A DNA stretch of 31,687 nucleotides from CAZGHS01 sp964525495 (GCA_964525495.1 CAZGHS010000014.1:1-31687); one strand, 5' to 3'; positions 9,276 through 18,009 are shown, counted from the first letter of the stretch. The notes: generated by a model from the letters alone, not told the origin. A program made the numbers and translations.

Positions 9276-9677
9276 TTAAAAACCTGTCAATTTAAATACT
9301 CTTACCTGTACACCTGTAAAAGCTTCTATTAGTAATAAAATTGTAAAAGATAATGCAAAAAATGCAAGCCCCGCAATGGCCCATGTTATTGTTCCCTTGG
9401 CAGCTTGAATAGCTTTGGGATCACCACCAGAGAGTAGGAACTTCATGCCTCCCATTATCATCATTACGAAGAAACCTAATATTAACAGTATACCTGAAAC
9501 TGTTACAATTGAAGTGAAGACTTCTTCTATGTCAGATATTTCAGTCACTTGCGTTGTATTGAAAGGACACGGGTTTCCTGTGGTAATCTTTCCTACAGCA
9601 TCAATACATCGAACAGCATATGCATTGGTCGTAGCGAGCATAAAACTGAGTGCAATAATTGTTATTATTTTTTTCAT
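9276..9677 (-). CDS. T4SS pilin (TrbC/VirB2-like)
   Basis: A 133-residue protein with a signal peptide to about residue 21 and C24 and C37 in a short exported segment. Hydrophobic helices lie at 56-75 and 98-118. Between them is the family signature GGMKFLLSGGDPKAIQAAKG: a turn with GGDPK followed by an AAK helix start. This two-helix layout is that of VirB2/TrbC-type pilins, which assemble into the pilus or channel. It starts 5 nt after the stop of the Cys-rich pilin-like gene. The loop sequence is strikingly close to that of the 107-aa pilin at 19450-19773 (both have GDPKAIQAAKG and TWA), suggesting a recent paralogue pair. Confidence 0.8.
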   Translation of the reverse strand: MKKIITIIALSFMLATTNAYAVRCIDAVGKITTGNPCPFNTTQVTEISDIEEVFTSIVTVSGILLILGFFVMMIMGGMKFLLSGGDPKAIQAAKGTITWAIAGLAFFALSFTILLLIEAFTGVQVRVFKLTGF

Positions 9678-9682
9678 ATTTA

Positions 9683-10402
9683 TTAGAATCCAAATCTATC
9701 GAGTCCAAGAATATCTACTCCTATTACTTGCATGATAGTTACTGAGAAGATAATGAACACTAGTCCAGCTACTGCTGATGTTATGATTTCTTTTCCCTCA
9801 GTGATGCCATCGGGGTTACCTTTGGATGTCATTGTTTTGAAACTTCCATAAATTAACATGAGGAAGGCAATTCCTGAGCCTATACTTACGCCAATTAGAA
9901 TAACTTGATTTAAGAACGGTCCATATTCGAACTGCAGTCCTCCAAATGAAGTATCAACACAGGTACCACCGTTGCATGGAACGGTCTGTGACACTACCGG
10001 TAAAGCAACGCATTGATTTATTGCCTCATCGCATGCTTCACCAGGAAAGTTGAGTGTGTCGTTTGGATCTCTTGCTGCACATTCATATTTTTTAAAACGG
10101 AGGGCTCGATTACTATCGCAGTACGCACGGAATTTAGCGGGAGTGTTCATTCCGGTAACGTTTCCTAGCCATCCAGGATCACAAGAGTTATATGCTAAAC
10201 AGTTATAGCAATCTTCAAATATGCATTTACCTAAGAATGGTTTTTGCGGTTGGTTGCCTGCACTAAATCCATCAATATCAACTGCAAACTCTCCAGAGCA
10301 ACATTGGGCACCAGGAGCGGCTTTGACTTCTGTAGGAGGTTTTACTATTGAGATCGAGCAGAGTGTGAGTAGTATTGTCAGAATAATAATGATTTTTTTC
10401 AT
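9683..10402 (-). CDS. T4SS pilin-like protein with Cys-rich ectodomain
   Basis: A 239-residue protein. It has a signal peptide (about 1-28), then an exported domain with twelve cysteines (34, 35, 60, 65, 68, 74, 95, 108, 124, 131, 143, 148), an even number that suggests disulfides. Two C-terminal helices follow (about 167-187 and 208-227) joined by a pilin-type loop, TSKGNPDGITEGKE. It looks like a T4SS pilin fused to a disulfide-stabilised extracellular head and could be a tip or minor pilin. An AGAGG ribosome-binding site lies 5 nt before the ATG, 11 nt after the VirB4 stop. The T4SS membership is clear from position and loop; the head domain is not recognised. Confidence 0.7.
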   Translation of the reverse strand: MKKIIIILTILLTLCSISIVKPPTEVKAAPGAQCCSGEFAVDIDGFSAGNQPQKPFLGKCIFEDCYNCLAYNSCDPGWLGNVTGMNTPAKFRAYCDSNRALRFKKYECAARDPNDTLNFPGEACDEAINQCVALPVVSQTVPCNGGTCVDTSFGGLQFEYGPFLNQVILIGVSIGSGIAFLMLIYGSFKTMTSKGNPDGITEGKEIITSAVAGLVFIIFSVTIMQVIGVDILGLDRFGF

Positions 10403-10413
10403 AGATACCTCTT

Positions 10414-12237
10414 TTAACTTTTTCCCTGTAAAGCTGCTGCTTTATTTTTTTCTAAATCCTGTGGCTTGGTTGTGATGATTTTGTGTTCGTCTGGTGAGGC
10501 TACGACGCGCATAGCAACGTGGTTTGGTCCTGCAAAGAAAAGACCTTCTCCGACGTCTGTGGAGAGTAGGAAGTGCTTTTCTCCTTCGGAGAGGAAGAAT
10601 GTTTCACCCACTTTTGGAATAGCGGCAGGGGATTGTTTGAGCAATATTTGGATAGAAGAGTTTGTTACGATAGCTTTACCATAGTCGGAATCCAAGAAAT
10701 CTTCAATATCCTGTGTGATGGTTGTGAGACCCATGTAATATTTACGGCAGCGTTTGGCGATGGAGTAGAGTGCCATAGCTGAGTCTGGATATTTGATCAT
10801 GTACCATGCCTCGTCGACGATGAGGATACGGCGGCGCATATCTTTTTTGATCTTCGTCCAAATATAGTCAGTGATCATGAACATCGCGATAGGACGGAGT
10901 TCTTCTTCGAGATCGCGGATGGAGAAGACTGTGAATGGGTTTTTGAGATTCACATTGGACTGAGAGTTGAAGATACCCATGAGTGATCCACGAATAAACT
11001 TTTCGAGACGGTTTGCAAGACTTCGTGCTTCAGATTCTTCCATACCCATGAGTGCTTTATAGAGATCTTCCATGAGCGGTGGTGTGTTTTTCTGTGTTTT
11101 TGGATCGGGTGTAATACCTTTCATGCGGTAGGTATTGATGAGCGCGCGATCGAGAAGTGCGTCTTCGGATGGTGTTAATTGTCCCATGATAATGCGGAAA
11201 AGCGTATGTAGAGAGAGGATTTTAAGACCTAATTCGTTTTCATCTTCTTCATAGACACCGGAGAGATCGAATGGATTCATGATGGCGCCAGAGTTGAGTG
11301 AGAAATTGATATATTCTCCGCCGATTGTTTCTGCGAGGGTTCGGTATTCGTTTTCTGGATCGATAGCGATGACTTCAGTACCGAACATGATGGATCGCAG
11401 TGCTTCTAGCTTAACCATATATGATTTACCCGCACCGGATTTTGCGAAGATAACCATGTTGGCGTTTTCCATAGTGAAGCGGTCAAAGATGATGAGGGAT
11501 CCATTGTGTTCGTTGATTCCGTATACAACTCCTTCATTGGCTGTGAGCTCTGATGAGGTGAAAGGGAAGGTTGTTGCTAAGGATGTGGTGTCCATGTTGC
11601 GCAATACATTGATGCGATCCATACCGAGCGGCATGGTGGTGATAAAAGCTTGTTCTTGGAGGAGTGTAGCTGGCTTGGAGATGATGATAAGAGATCCAAG
11701 CATTGACTCGACTTGTTTTGAAATAGTTTGGAGTTCTTCGAGTGTTTCCGCTGGGATAGTGACGTAGAGTCCGAATTGGAAGAAGCGCTCTGCTCCTTTG
11801 ACCAATTGATCTTGGAGTTGGAGTGCGTCGTCGAGCGCTACTTGTACTGCTGGATCGATAACACGACCTTTTTGCATGTCTGCGTTGATGGTTGCTTCCA
11901 TTTCTCCGATTTTTCTGCGAAGGTTGTCCAAAATATCTTTGGACTGGACAGGGTAGTGGAACATTGAGATCTGTAGGGTGTGATCAAAGTTGATTAATGG
12001 TGCTAACCAGTTGGCTCCAACGAAGCGTGGATAGCCGATTACAAAAAGTGTTCGATAATATGTAGAACCTATTTTAATATAGTCAAAATCTACTTCGATA
12101 GCAGGAGGGGCAATAATGTCTTTAATAGAGACCATACCTGCGGCTAGAGTATTAACCGCCATTTGTTCTGTGGATACAGCTTGAGCTGGTTTGGTGTCAT
12201 CAGGTTTTTTGGATAGGAATGGGATCTGCAAAGCCAT
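10414..12237 (-). CDS. virB4: VirB4-family T4SS ATPase
   Basis: A 607-residue hexameric ATPase that energises pilus assembly and substrate transfer at the inner membrane. Visible motifs are Walker A AKSGAGKS (265-272), the following IDPENEY segment (292-298), Walker B ILIVDEAW (471-478, D475/E476) and a sensor TTITQD (505-510), all typical of VirB4/TraC ATPases. The N-terminal region (about 50-260) matches the VirB4 non-ATPase domain. It starts 50 nt downstream of the TraC-like gene, and that gap holds its own promoter. The predicted transcript start is about 1 nt before the ATG. It is the best identified member of the locus. Confidence 0.92.
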   Translation of the reverse strand: MALQIPFLSKKPDDTKPAQAVSTEQMAVNTLAAGMVSIKDIIAPPAIEVDFDYIKIGSTYYRTLFVIGYPRFVGANWLAPLINFDHTLQISMFHYPVQSKDILDNLRRKIGEMEATINADMQKGRVIDPAVQVALDDALQLQDQLVKGAERFFQFGLYVTIPAETLEELQTISKQVESMLGSLIIISKPATLLQEQAFITTMPLGMDRINVLRNMDTTSLATTFPFTSSELTANEGVVYGINEHNGSLIIFDRFTMENANMVIFAKSGAGKSYMVKLEALRSIMFGTEVIAIDPENEYRTLAETIGGEYINFSLNSGAIMNPFDLSGVYEEDENELGLKILSLHTLFRIIMGQLTPSEDALLDRALINTYRMKGITPDPKTQKNTPPLMEDLYKALMGMEESEARSLANRLEKFIRGSLMGIFNSQSNVNLKNPFTVFSIRDLEEELRPIAMFMITDYIWTKIKKDMRRRILIVDEAWYMIKYPDSAMALYSIAKRCRKYYMGLTTITQDIEDFLDSDYGKAIVTNSSIQILLKQSPAAIPKVGETFFLSEGEKHFLLSTDVGEGLFFAGPNHVAMRVVASPDEHKIITTKPQDLEKNKAAALQGKS

Positions 12238-12244
12238 ACAATGT

Positions 12245-12273
12245 AGTATAAATGGTATTGTACAGAGGGTAAA
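12245..12273 (-). promoter_or_regulatory. Internal promoter for virB4, leaderless type
   Basis: On the minus strand TTTACC (12268-12273), a 17-nt spacer and TATACT (12245-12250), then 7 nt to the ATG of virB4. This would allow virB4 and the downstream genes to be expressed separately from the PrgI and TraC-like genes. Confidence 0.6.
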
Positions 12274-12287
12274 GAGGTATATCTTTT

Positions 12288-13448
12288 TTACTGTTTAGTA
12301 AAACCCGCGTCAGAGCCAGGAATATTGGCAGTGTTTTGTGTACCATTGACTCCGCCGTTTCTGCGACGTGCTTCTTCAATTGCTTTTTGTAAATTTAAAA
12401 TCACTTGATCAGGGTTGTTAGTTGATGGCTGTACCTGAGGTGCTGTGCCAGGCGATGGAGCCTGTGTCGGTGAAAGAGATGGCGACATTTGGACTCCTTG
12501 GCTGATCGGAGGAGTAGATGGTTGTGGTGGGTTAGGTGCTGCTGGCCATGGCATCTGGGTATTTTGAATAGTCTGACCCCATGGGGTTTCAGGTAATTTC
12601 GTGGTTGGTGGTGTTTGCATAATTTGTTGCTGCATTTGTTCTTGTTGGACTGGTGATCGACCTACTGCATCACCGAAAATTGCCGCAGGGCTCATCTCAG
12701 AGGCTAGTGCATCAGGTTTTGATTGATCGACTACTGCTGGTGCACCGTTGCTGTTTTGGCGGATTTCAGCGGCAGAGGATACGATTGGTGAAAGGTATTC
12801 TTCTGTACGAGTAGCTAATCGTTGAGCTCCGGTTACGGAAGGATTATAGATGTCGTAGAAGAGTTCTATGAGTTGTTGTGTTGATAATTGGGTTGCTTTT
12901 AGACCTAAACGCGTAAGCTGGCGGATGAGATGGTCGCGTTTTGGGAGTAGGATGTTTTTTGCTCGATCGACTATATATTCCTTAGAATATTTTGGACCTT
13001 TTTTGCCACCACCGAATCCTACAGGTGATGTTTTGCCGAGTCCTAGTTCTTCAGGGAACATGGCGATTACTACATAGAATTTTTTATCTAGTACGTTGTT
13101 TTCGCGAATAGTTGAGGCAATGAATTCACGGTATTTTTTGATCTGAATGCGAATTTTTTCGTTAACTTGTTTTTGTTCCCATTTGATAAGGCTTTCTAAA
13201 TATGAAGATACGTCCATGCGCTTGGAGCGGACAACTATTTCGATCGGGAAGGAAAGGGAGTTAAGGAGTCCTGCATAGGCATAGATAATGGCGTCTTGTT
13301 CAGTTTCTGAGAGAAGACCGAAGTTTACCGCAGTAGTTTGGATAACGAGAGCAGCACCACTGCTTTTAGTTATGACCAAATCATCGAAAATATCTTCGAT
13401 TTCTAAATGTTCTTGCGTTGATGCTCGTATTTGTACTTGCTGAGCCAT
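12288..13448 (-). CDS. TraC/VirB4 N-domain-like T4SS protein
   Basis: A 386-residue protein. Residues 8-225 match the small TraC-like proteins found next to VirB4 in candidate-phyla T4SS loci: STQEHLEIEDIFDDLVITKS, then an ALVIQTTAVNFGLLSE segment, then a long charged helix around 115-135 and FYVVIAMFP. This resembles the VirB4 N-terminal domain without the ATPase. Residues from about 240 are a P/Q/T-rich disordered tail. Its ATG overlaps the stop of the PrgI gene by one base (TAATG), so the two are translationally coupled. Cytoplasmic or membrane-associated, probably a scaffold for VirB4. The family role is inferred from context. Confidence 0.75.
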   Translation of the reverse strand: MAQQVQIRASTQEHLEIEDIFDDLVITKSSGAALVIQTTAVNFGLLSETEQDAIIYAYAGLLNSLSFPIEIVVRSKRMDVSSYLESLIKWEQKQVNEKIRIQIKKYREFIASTIRENNVLDKKFYVVIAMFPEELGLGKTSPVGFGGGKKGPKYSKEYIVDRAKNILLPKRDHLIRQLTRLGLKATQLSTQQLIELFYDIYNPSVTGAQRLATRTEEYLSPIVSSAAEIRQNSNGAPAVVDQSKPDALASEMSPAAIFGDAVGRSPVQQEQMQQQIMQTPPTTKLPETPWGQTIQNTQMPWPAAPNPPQPSTPPISQGVQMSPSLSPTQAPSPGTAPQVQPSTNNPDQVILNLQKAIEEARRRNGGVNGTQNTANIPGSDAGFTKQ

Positions 13449-15847
13449 TATTCTTTCTCCTTTATTGCAATTGGAGCGACGACACTGCCTGTTAGTGTTA
13501 TTTGATAGATATCAAATTGTTTTTCTTCTTTGCTGTCTTCAAACTCCATATTATACGCTCCGTTAGGGAGCGGTGTTGAGATAGCAAATTGTCCGAGACG
13601 ATTGGATTTTAGCGCACGAACAGGTGTTTTTTCGGTATCCTTAACTATTATAATAACATTTGGTACCAAATTTCCATTGGCATCGTAGACTACACCGTTA
13701 ATGACGTTAACAAGACTGGTGATAGGTGGAATATTTGCAGTTTCTAATTCGGTTATTATATTGACTGTAGCTTTTAGTTTTTGAGTTCGTGCTTTTTGTT
13801 CTGTCTGTGCTGTTTGGGCTGCTTTTTCAGACACTAAGGCATTTTCGGCTTTTGTAATACCTTCAGCTTTTCGTGATGGAATTTTCTCGGTTTCTTTTTG
13901 TAGCTGACTGGCTAGTGTTTCTAAATCATTGGTCTTAGACTCGAAAACAGCCGCTTGTTCAGTTTGTTTGGTTGTTATTTCTTGCTGTCTAGTTTCCAGA
14001 GACTTTTGTAATTCATCAAGTTTTTTTCTTTGCTCTTCAATCTCTTTGTTTTGTTTCTGCATTTGCGCTTTCTCTTGTTGGAGAGCGGTTCGGTCTTTTT
14101 GTAACTGGACTTTTTGTTCCTCAAATGTTTTCATTTGAAGCTCGAGTTCTGTTTTGAGTTGCACTTCTTCCTCTGTTTGCCTTCGTTGTTCTGATACCGC
14201 TTTTTCTTGAATCTTCTGCTGCATTTCCTCAATCTGATTGTTGAGTGCTGTTACTTCTGCTTGTGAGGCCTGACCGGCAGCAGTATTGGTTTCGAGTATA
14301 GTTTTTTCCTCAATAAGTGTTTTGAGCTGAGCATCTAATTCGGAATTATTTTTCTCGTACAGTTCACGCTTTGTTTTTTCTTCATCAAACTTTTGTTGCA
14401 TTTCTCTGAGATATTTTTCTTCTTCTGCGGATTTTAGTTCATGCCTTGCTTCGATCTCAGCGCGCTGTTTTTCAAATGCATCTTGTATGTTCTTTATTTC
14501 AGCATCTTTTTGAGCAGTGAACTCTGTTTTTTGTTTCTCAAGATCTTGTTGTTTGCGCTCGATATCTACTAGACGAGCTTTGAGTTCTGCTTTTTCTTTT
14601 TCGTCGTTGGCGCGCATATCTCGTAGTTCTTGTAGGAATTCGCGTTCTATAACTTGAATAGTAGACCAAAGCTTCGGTGATTGTTGTGCTGGAGCTTGAA
14701 GAGTTGGCACTGGTGCTGTTGGAATAGGTGCTGCGATAGGCTGTTGTGGAGGAATAGCTGGTTTAGTCTGTGGCATAGGCTGGGCTTGCTGGATAGGTTT
14801 CGGTGTAGGTAGTGGTGCTGCTGGTGGCAATGGTGTTGGTGCTGCTTTGACCTCCGGTGGTTTAGGAGCTTGTATTGGTTGTGGTGCAGGTTGCACTGGC
14901 TTTGGCGCTTGTGTTGGCATCGGAGGTAATGGCTGTGGATTTGGTTTGGCAGGCATAGGTGCAGGTGGTGTTACAACTGCTGGCTTAGATTGTGGAACCG
15001 GTGTTGGCATTGGTTGGGGCGCTTGCGTTTTATTGGCAATAGGTGGCATGTTTTGAGCGAATGGAGGTAGGTTTGACTGAATTGGTGCGGATTGAGTTTG
15101 TGTTGGTTTTGGTAGTGGAGCCGTAATTGGAGCCGTAGGAGGTCGTGGTGGTTCTGGCGCTTTGGATGCTTGAGAAGGGAATTGTGGAAGTGGTGGGATA
15201 TTGGAGGCAGGCGTTGGTTTAGATGGTTGTGGTGTAGGAGCAGGAGTAGACATTGGAACTTGGGCTGGTTTTGGTGGTACAGGAGCGGTAGGAGGTAGTG
15301 CTTGAGGTGGATTTAAGGGTTGTCTTGCAAATGGTGTGTTAGCTAGGCCAGGCGCTGGTTCACTGATAGTAGATAGAGCGGATGATTGTTGGAGAGATAG
15401 TGACTGCAATTTTTGGTGCTCGAGCGCGTCGAGCGATGTGCGCTTCTGAGTAGGAAGCGTTTGTAAATATGAGCTGAGAACGGTGCGATCTTCGATGAAT
15501 TTTTTTTCTGGAACAATATTTGCGCCTGCAAATGCGGTTGTAAAATATGATGGTGCTTCAGAGCTTTTGATCCATACGCGTTGAGTAGGTGAGAATATTG
15601 CTTTTATAAAAATAAATATCCATCGGTAGAAAGGTATATTTTGAATAGATCCAAAGGCAAGCAGTACGCCTAGCCCTACAAGGAATATGACTACTACTAT
15701 TTTGAGAACAAAATTTTCGATCGAGAGGAAGGATATGAAAGCGAGTACGCCGCATGTTGCCAGCATGGCGAATTGTTTAAGTGTCAGGAATCCGACGATC
15801 TTAAACTCGAATGAAGTCACGTTTTGAGGAACTGCGTGCTGTTGCAT
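13448..15847 (-). CDS. PrgI-family (VirB3-like) protein with long fusion
   Basis: A 799-residue protein. The N-terminus is a PrgI module: VPQNVTSFEFKIVGFLTLKQ then two transmembrane helices (about 27-43 and 47-67), the VirB3-like part of Gram-positive-type T4SS. It is followed by a disordered P/A/Q-rich region (about 175-400), a coiled coil rich in E, K and Q (about 405-690), and a C-terminal beta domain (713-799) that starts VINGVVYDANGNLVPNV and resembles carboxypeptidase-regulatory (CNA-B-like) repeats. Known PrgI proteins are little more than the N-terminal module, so this is a strongly extended form. First gene of the leftward T4SS operon. The long extension could form a cytoplasmic or extracellular stalk, depending on the topology. 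Confidence 0.8.
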   Translation of the reverse strand: MQQHAVPQNVTSFEFKIVGFLTLKQFAMLATCGVLAFISFLSIENFVLKIVVVIFLVGLGVLLAFGSIQNIPFYRWIFIFIKAIFSPTQRVWIKSSEAPSYFTTAFAGANIVPEKKFIEDRTVLSSYLQTLPTQKRTSLDALEHQKLQSLSLQQSSALSTISEPAPGLANTPFARQPLNPPQALPPTAPVPPKPAQVPMSTPAPTPQPSKPTPASNIPPLPQFPSQASKAPEPPRPPTAPITAPLPKPTQTQSAPIQSNLPPFAQNMPPIANKTQAPQPMPTPVPQSKPAVVTPPAPMPAKPNPQPLPPMPTQAPKPVQPAPQPIQAPKPPEVKAAPTPLPPAAPLPTPKPIQQAQPMPQTKPAIPPQQPIAAPIPTAPVPTLQAPAQQSPKLWSTIQVIEREFLQELRDMRANDEKEKAELKARLVDIERKQQDLEKQKTEFTAQKDAEIKNIQDAFEKQRAEIEARHELKSAEEEKYLREMQQKFDEEKTKRELYEKNNSELDAQLKTLIEEKTILETNTAAGQASQAEVTALNNQIEEMQQKIQEKAVSEQRRQTEEEVQLKTELELQMKTFEEQKVQLQKDRTALQQEKAQMQKQNKEIEEQRKKLDELQKSLETRQQEITTKQTEQAAVFESKTNDLETLASQLQKETEKIPSRKAEGITKAENALVSEKAAQTAQTEQKARTQKLKATVNIITELETANIPPITSLVNVINGVVYDANGNLVPNVIIIVKDTEKTPVRALKSNRLGQFAISTPLPNGAYNMEFEDSKEEKQFDIYQITLTGSVVAPIAIKEKE

Positions 15848-15950
15848 ACTAGTATTTTAACATTCTTATATCGATTTTAGGTGTAGTTTATCTCTTAGTA
15901 TAATACATGGTGAACGGGGATTTAACTACTGTTACTTCTGAAGCTTTAAG

Positions 15951-16619
15951 TTATTTAGACCAAATTACTTTGGTGTTTTGTCCGTAGTTTTTGAGATGTA
16001 TTCCGACTACTGTGAGTGCGAGCGCACCAATGATTAATCCTATGAACTTGAGATAGGTGTAGATGGATTCTTCGTTGAATTCTGACCCTGTTGCAGGGAG
16101 TGCTTGTTCTTCTGTTGCTGCGATAGGAGCTGGAGTGACAGCTGCTTTAACGACTGTTGTCTGTGTGCCGGTGGTTGCAGCAGTTTTTACTGTTGGAATA
16201 TATCGGTAAGTTACCTGAACCTTTGGTCTTTTAGCATTTTTCATCCAGAAAGACACGTACAAGTCATGGTCACTTGGTTGGGTAATTGTAAATGTTGTAC
16301 CTACTGATACAGGGAAGTTAGGTATTCTATATCTTCCTTCACTGAATGTAGGCTGCATGGTTGTGCCATCAGATTTTCGTATAGTGTATTGGGACACGCT
16401 GGCAAAGCGCAAGTCATATGTAGCTGACGTGTCTGAAGAGCTGTCAAAGGATACGAATGTTGTTTGTTTAGGTAATATAAAAGTACAACTGACGCCGATC
16501 AAGCATTGTTTGTCTTTAGTTGTAGTGGTTTCTTGAGCATGGACAGTAGACACACTTATTAAGAGAAAGAGCGTTGCTAAGACGATGTATTTAGTGGCAA
16601 TTGTTACCTTTTTTAACAT
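15951..16619 (-). CDS. LPxTG-type cell-surface protein
   Basis: A 222-residue exported protein. Signal peptide about 1-28 (ends VHAQ); beta-rich ectodomain with C39 and C45; T/A/V-rich linker about 143-172; LPATG at 174-178; hydrophobic helix about 189-207; short tail ending KVIWSK. This is the layout of a sortase substrate, although 10-12 residues separate LPATG from the helix, a little more than usual. No sortase is in the window. The start is supported by a promoter whose start point falls on this ATG. It lies upstream of the PrgI gene on the same strand, about 100 nt away, and may be co-transcribed. Role: cell-surface or secretion-associated protein, exact function unknown. Confidence 0.7.
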   Translation of the reverse strand: MLKKVTIATKYIVLATLFLLISVSTVHAQETTTTKDKQCLIGVSCTFILPKQTTFVSFDSSSDTSATYDLRFASVSQYTIRKSDGTTMQPTFSEGRYRIPNFPVSVGTTFTITQPSDHDLYVSFWMKNAKRPKVQVTYRYIPTVKTAATTGTQTTVVKAAVTPAPIAATEEQALPATGSEFNEESIYTYLKFIGLIIGALALTVVGIHLKNYGQNTKVIWSK

Positions 16620-16625
16620 GAGAGT

Positions 16626-16654
16626 AGTATATCATGATTTGAGGTAAAAAGCAA
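16626..16654 (-). promoter_or_regulatory. Promoter of the LPATG protein gene, leaderless
   Basis: Minus strand TTGCTT (16649-16654), 17-nt spacer, extended -10 TGATATACT (16626-16634), then 6 nt to the ATG at 16619. The predicted transcript starts at the ATG. Confidence 0.65.
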
Positions 16655-16661
16655 CCGTATT

Positions 16662-16674
16662 TAGTTTGTTATAG
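16662..16674 (+). repeat. 13-nt direct repeat, left copy
   Basis: TAGTTTGTTATAG, identical to 17970-17982. The two copies enclose the GC-rich gene. Confidence 0.7.
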
Positions 16675-16695
16675 GATGCGTTTAGATACAAAAAA

Positions 16696-16708
16696 TCCCT
16701 ACTACCTC
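16696..16708 (-). repeat. 13-nt inverted repeat, left copy
   Basis: TCCCTACTACCTC, the exact reverse complement of 17997-18009 on the other side of the GC-rich gene. Confidence 0.7.
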
Positions 16709-16779
16709 TTCTTATTACTTTACCTAACTTCAATCTCGATGATTGAGTTGATATTGTACTAAGCGACAAAGAAATCCGT

Positions 16780-16805
16780 ATATAGAGAGCATACCCTCTC
16801 TATAT
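16780..16805. other. Hairpin downstream of the GC-rich gene
   Basis: A perfect 10-bp stem (16780-16789 with 16796-16805) with a 6-nt loop lies 65 nt past the stop of the GC-rich gene. No strong T-run follows in the leftward direction, so it is a weak terminator at best or an mRNA 3' end structure. The rest of 16620-16868 holds the repeats listed and no ORF I would support. Confidence 0.5.
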
Positions 16806-16868
16806 TAAAAACGTCTCGAAATAGCTGATTTGCTATTCAGAGTTGCTCCCAGGTATGTGGGAAGGTGT

Positions 16869-17870
16869 CTAGTCCTCGTCAGGGTCAGGTGTGGATGGGC
16901 GAGGAGCCTCGGGTAGATTGTTTGGTGTGATTGGCTCGACGACTTGCTCGGTCCTATTGCTCCGGCGGGTTGGTCTCTCCTTTGCTTTCTTCGGGCCCCT
17001 TCGGCGGATCAAAACCACTACTAGAACAATGATCAGGAAGGTAACTACGCCACCGAGAATGAGGATTGTTCTCCTTAGTTCATTTCTCTCGGTCGACACT
17101 GCACGACGCATGTCGCTACCTTCCATGATCTGTGGGACAGGTGCTGATGGGTTGGCCGTTTGAACGGTAGCTTGGATAGTTGGTGCATTAGCTACCGAGT
17201 CGTTTGCAATCTGCGGCGGCGTGTTCGATGTGGCACTTGGGATAACCTGTGCGGTTGCCGACGGTTCTGTTTGTGAGACAGCTACTGTTGCCGAAGCCTT
17301 TGCCTCAGTTGGAACTGTTGTTGCGCTTGCTGGAATGGCCGTAGGCTGTGTCGTCGGCGGAATGTTGGTTGGTATAGTCGTTGGTGTTGGCGGGATGGCC
17401 GTTGGAATAGCGGTTGCTGCGACAATTGGTTCGGTTGCCGTCAGGACCGCCTTAAATTCCAGAGCATCTTCGCTCTTGAAGAATGCTTTCAGCTCGTAGG
17501 ACGATTGGATCCAGATTGTGGTAGTTGAGCCAAAGCTGGTCGTTTCTGACTCGTTACTGCCACCCACCATTTCGGTTTCGAGTAGTTCGCTTTCGGACGG
17601 TGGAGTGCCTGCATTGCTGTAGACTTTAAATTCAACAGCTCCAACAGCCCTGAACCGGACGTTTCCCTCGCCGTTCAAGTTTTGAAACGTCATTTTCCAG
17701 CTTCCGGCCGGAAATCCGAAGGCTGCGCTTGGAGAGCCGCCTCGGTTTCCCGAGACCGTAGTTATTGTGCGAGTTATTGGTTCTGCTTGCTGCCCGAAGG
17801 TCGTGTGGATTCCCAGTGCGAGCGCCGCTGCGATGAGCAGGGCCAAGAAAGGACGGACTGTGTGGTTCAT
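16869..17870 (-). CDS. GC-rich surface protein, signal peptide plus TM anchor
   Basis: A 333-residue protein from the ATG at 17870, chosen because GGAGAG lies 6 nt before it and the hydrophobic signal sequence starts right after; an ATG at 17906 has no ribosome-binding site. Layout: signal peptide to about residue 27 (FGQQ), beta-rich ectodomain to about 145, a T/P/A-rich linker (about 150-255), a transmembrane helix near 268-288 and a basic, Pro-rich cytoplasmic tail ending PDPDED. No known domain recognised. GC content is about 53-65% in the stretches I counted, against about 40% around it, and it uses GC-ending codons freely, a sign of transfer. The flanks carry direct and inverted repeats. 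Probably a cell-surface or stalk protein. Confidence 0.75.
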   Translation of the reverse strand: MNHTVRPFLALLIAAALALGIHTTFGQQAEPITRTITTVSGNRGGSPSAAFGFPAGSWKMTFQNLNGEGNVRFRAVGAVEFKVYSNAGTPPSESELLETEMVGGSNESETTSFGSTTTIWIQSSYELKAFFKSEDALEFKAVLTATEPIVAATAIPTAIPPTPTTIPTNIPPTTQPTAIPASATTVPTEAKASATVAVSQTEPSATAQVIPSATSNTPPQIANDSVANAPTIQATVQTANPSAPVPQIMEGSDMRRAVSTERNELRRTILILGGVVTFLIIVLVVVLIRRRGPKKAKERPTRRSNRTEQVVEPITPNNLPEAPRPSTPDPDED

Positions 17871-17969
17871 TGCGTCTCTCCGTATGAATTGTTGGCTTTG
17901 GGTCATTGGAGGTGAGAATGAGTTCAGTTAGGATTTCTCAGCTCAAAAGACCCAAAGTATAGGAGAGGC

Positions 17970-17982
17970 TAGTTTGTTATAG
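17970..17982 (+). repeat. 13-nt direct repeat, right copy
   Basis: TAGTTTGTTATAG, same orientation as 16662-16674. Confidence 0.7.
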
Positions 17983-17996
17983 ATTTCTTGTCATAT

Positions 17997-18009
17997 GAGG
18001 TAGTAGGGA
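17997..18009 (+). repeat. 13-nt inverted repeat, right copy
   Basis: GAGGTAGTAGGGA, reverse complement of 16696-16708. Its last nine bases also pair with 18066-18074 locally. Confidence 0.7.

Noticed and set aside
11279..11767. 162-codon rightward open frame opposite virB4
   Set aside because: It is the reverse frame of a strongly supported VirB4 gene, has no promoter or ribosome-binding site, and its protein has no sensible layout.
14680..15300. Dense repeated short motifs, considered as a CRISPR or tandem DNA repeat
   Set aside because: The spacing is irregular and the units are proline/alanine/glutamine codons of the PrgI fusion linker. There are no constant repeats with unique spacers. 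No CRISPR array is seen anywhere in the window.
17221..17499. 92-codon rightward Val/Ala/Gly-rich frame opposite the GC-rich gene
   Set aside because: It is the complement of the T/P/A-rich linker, a common artefact of biased codons in GC-rich DNA.
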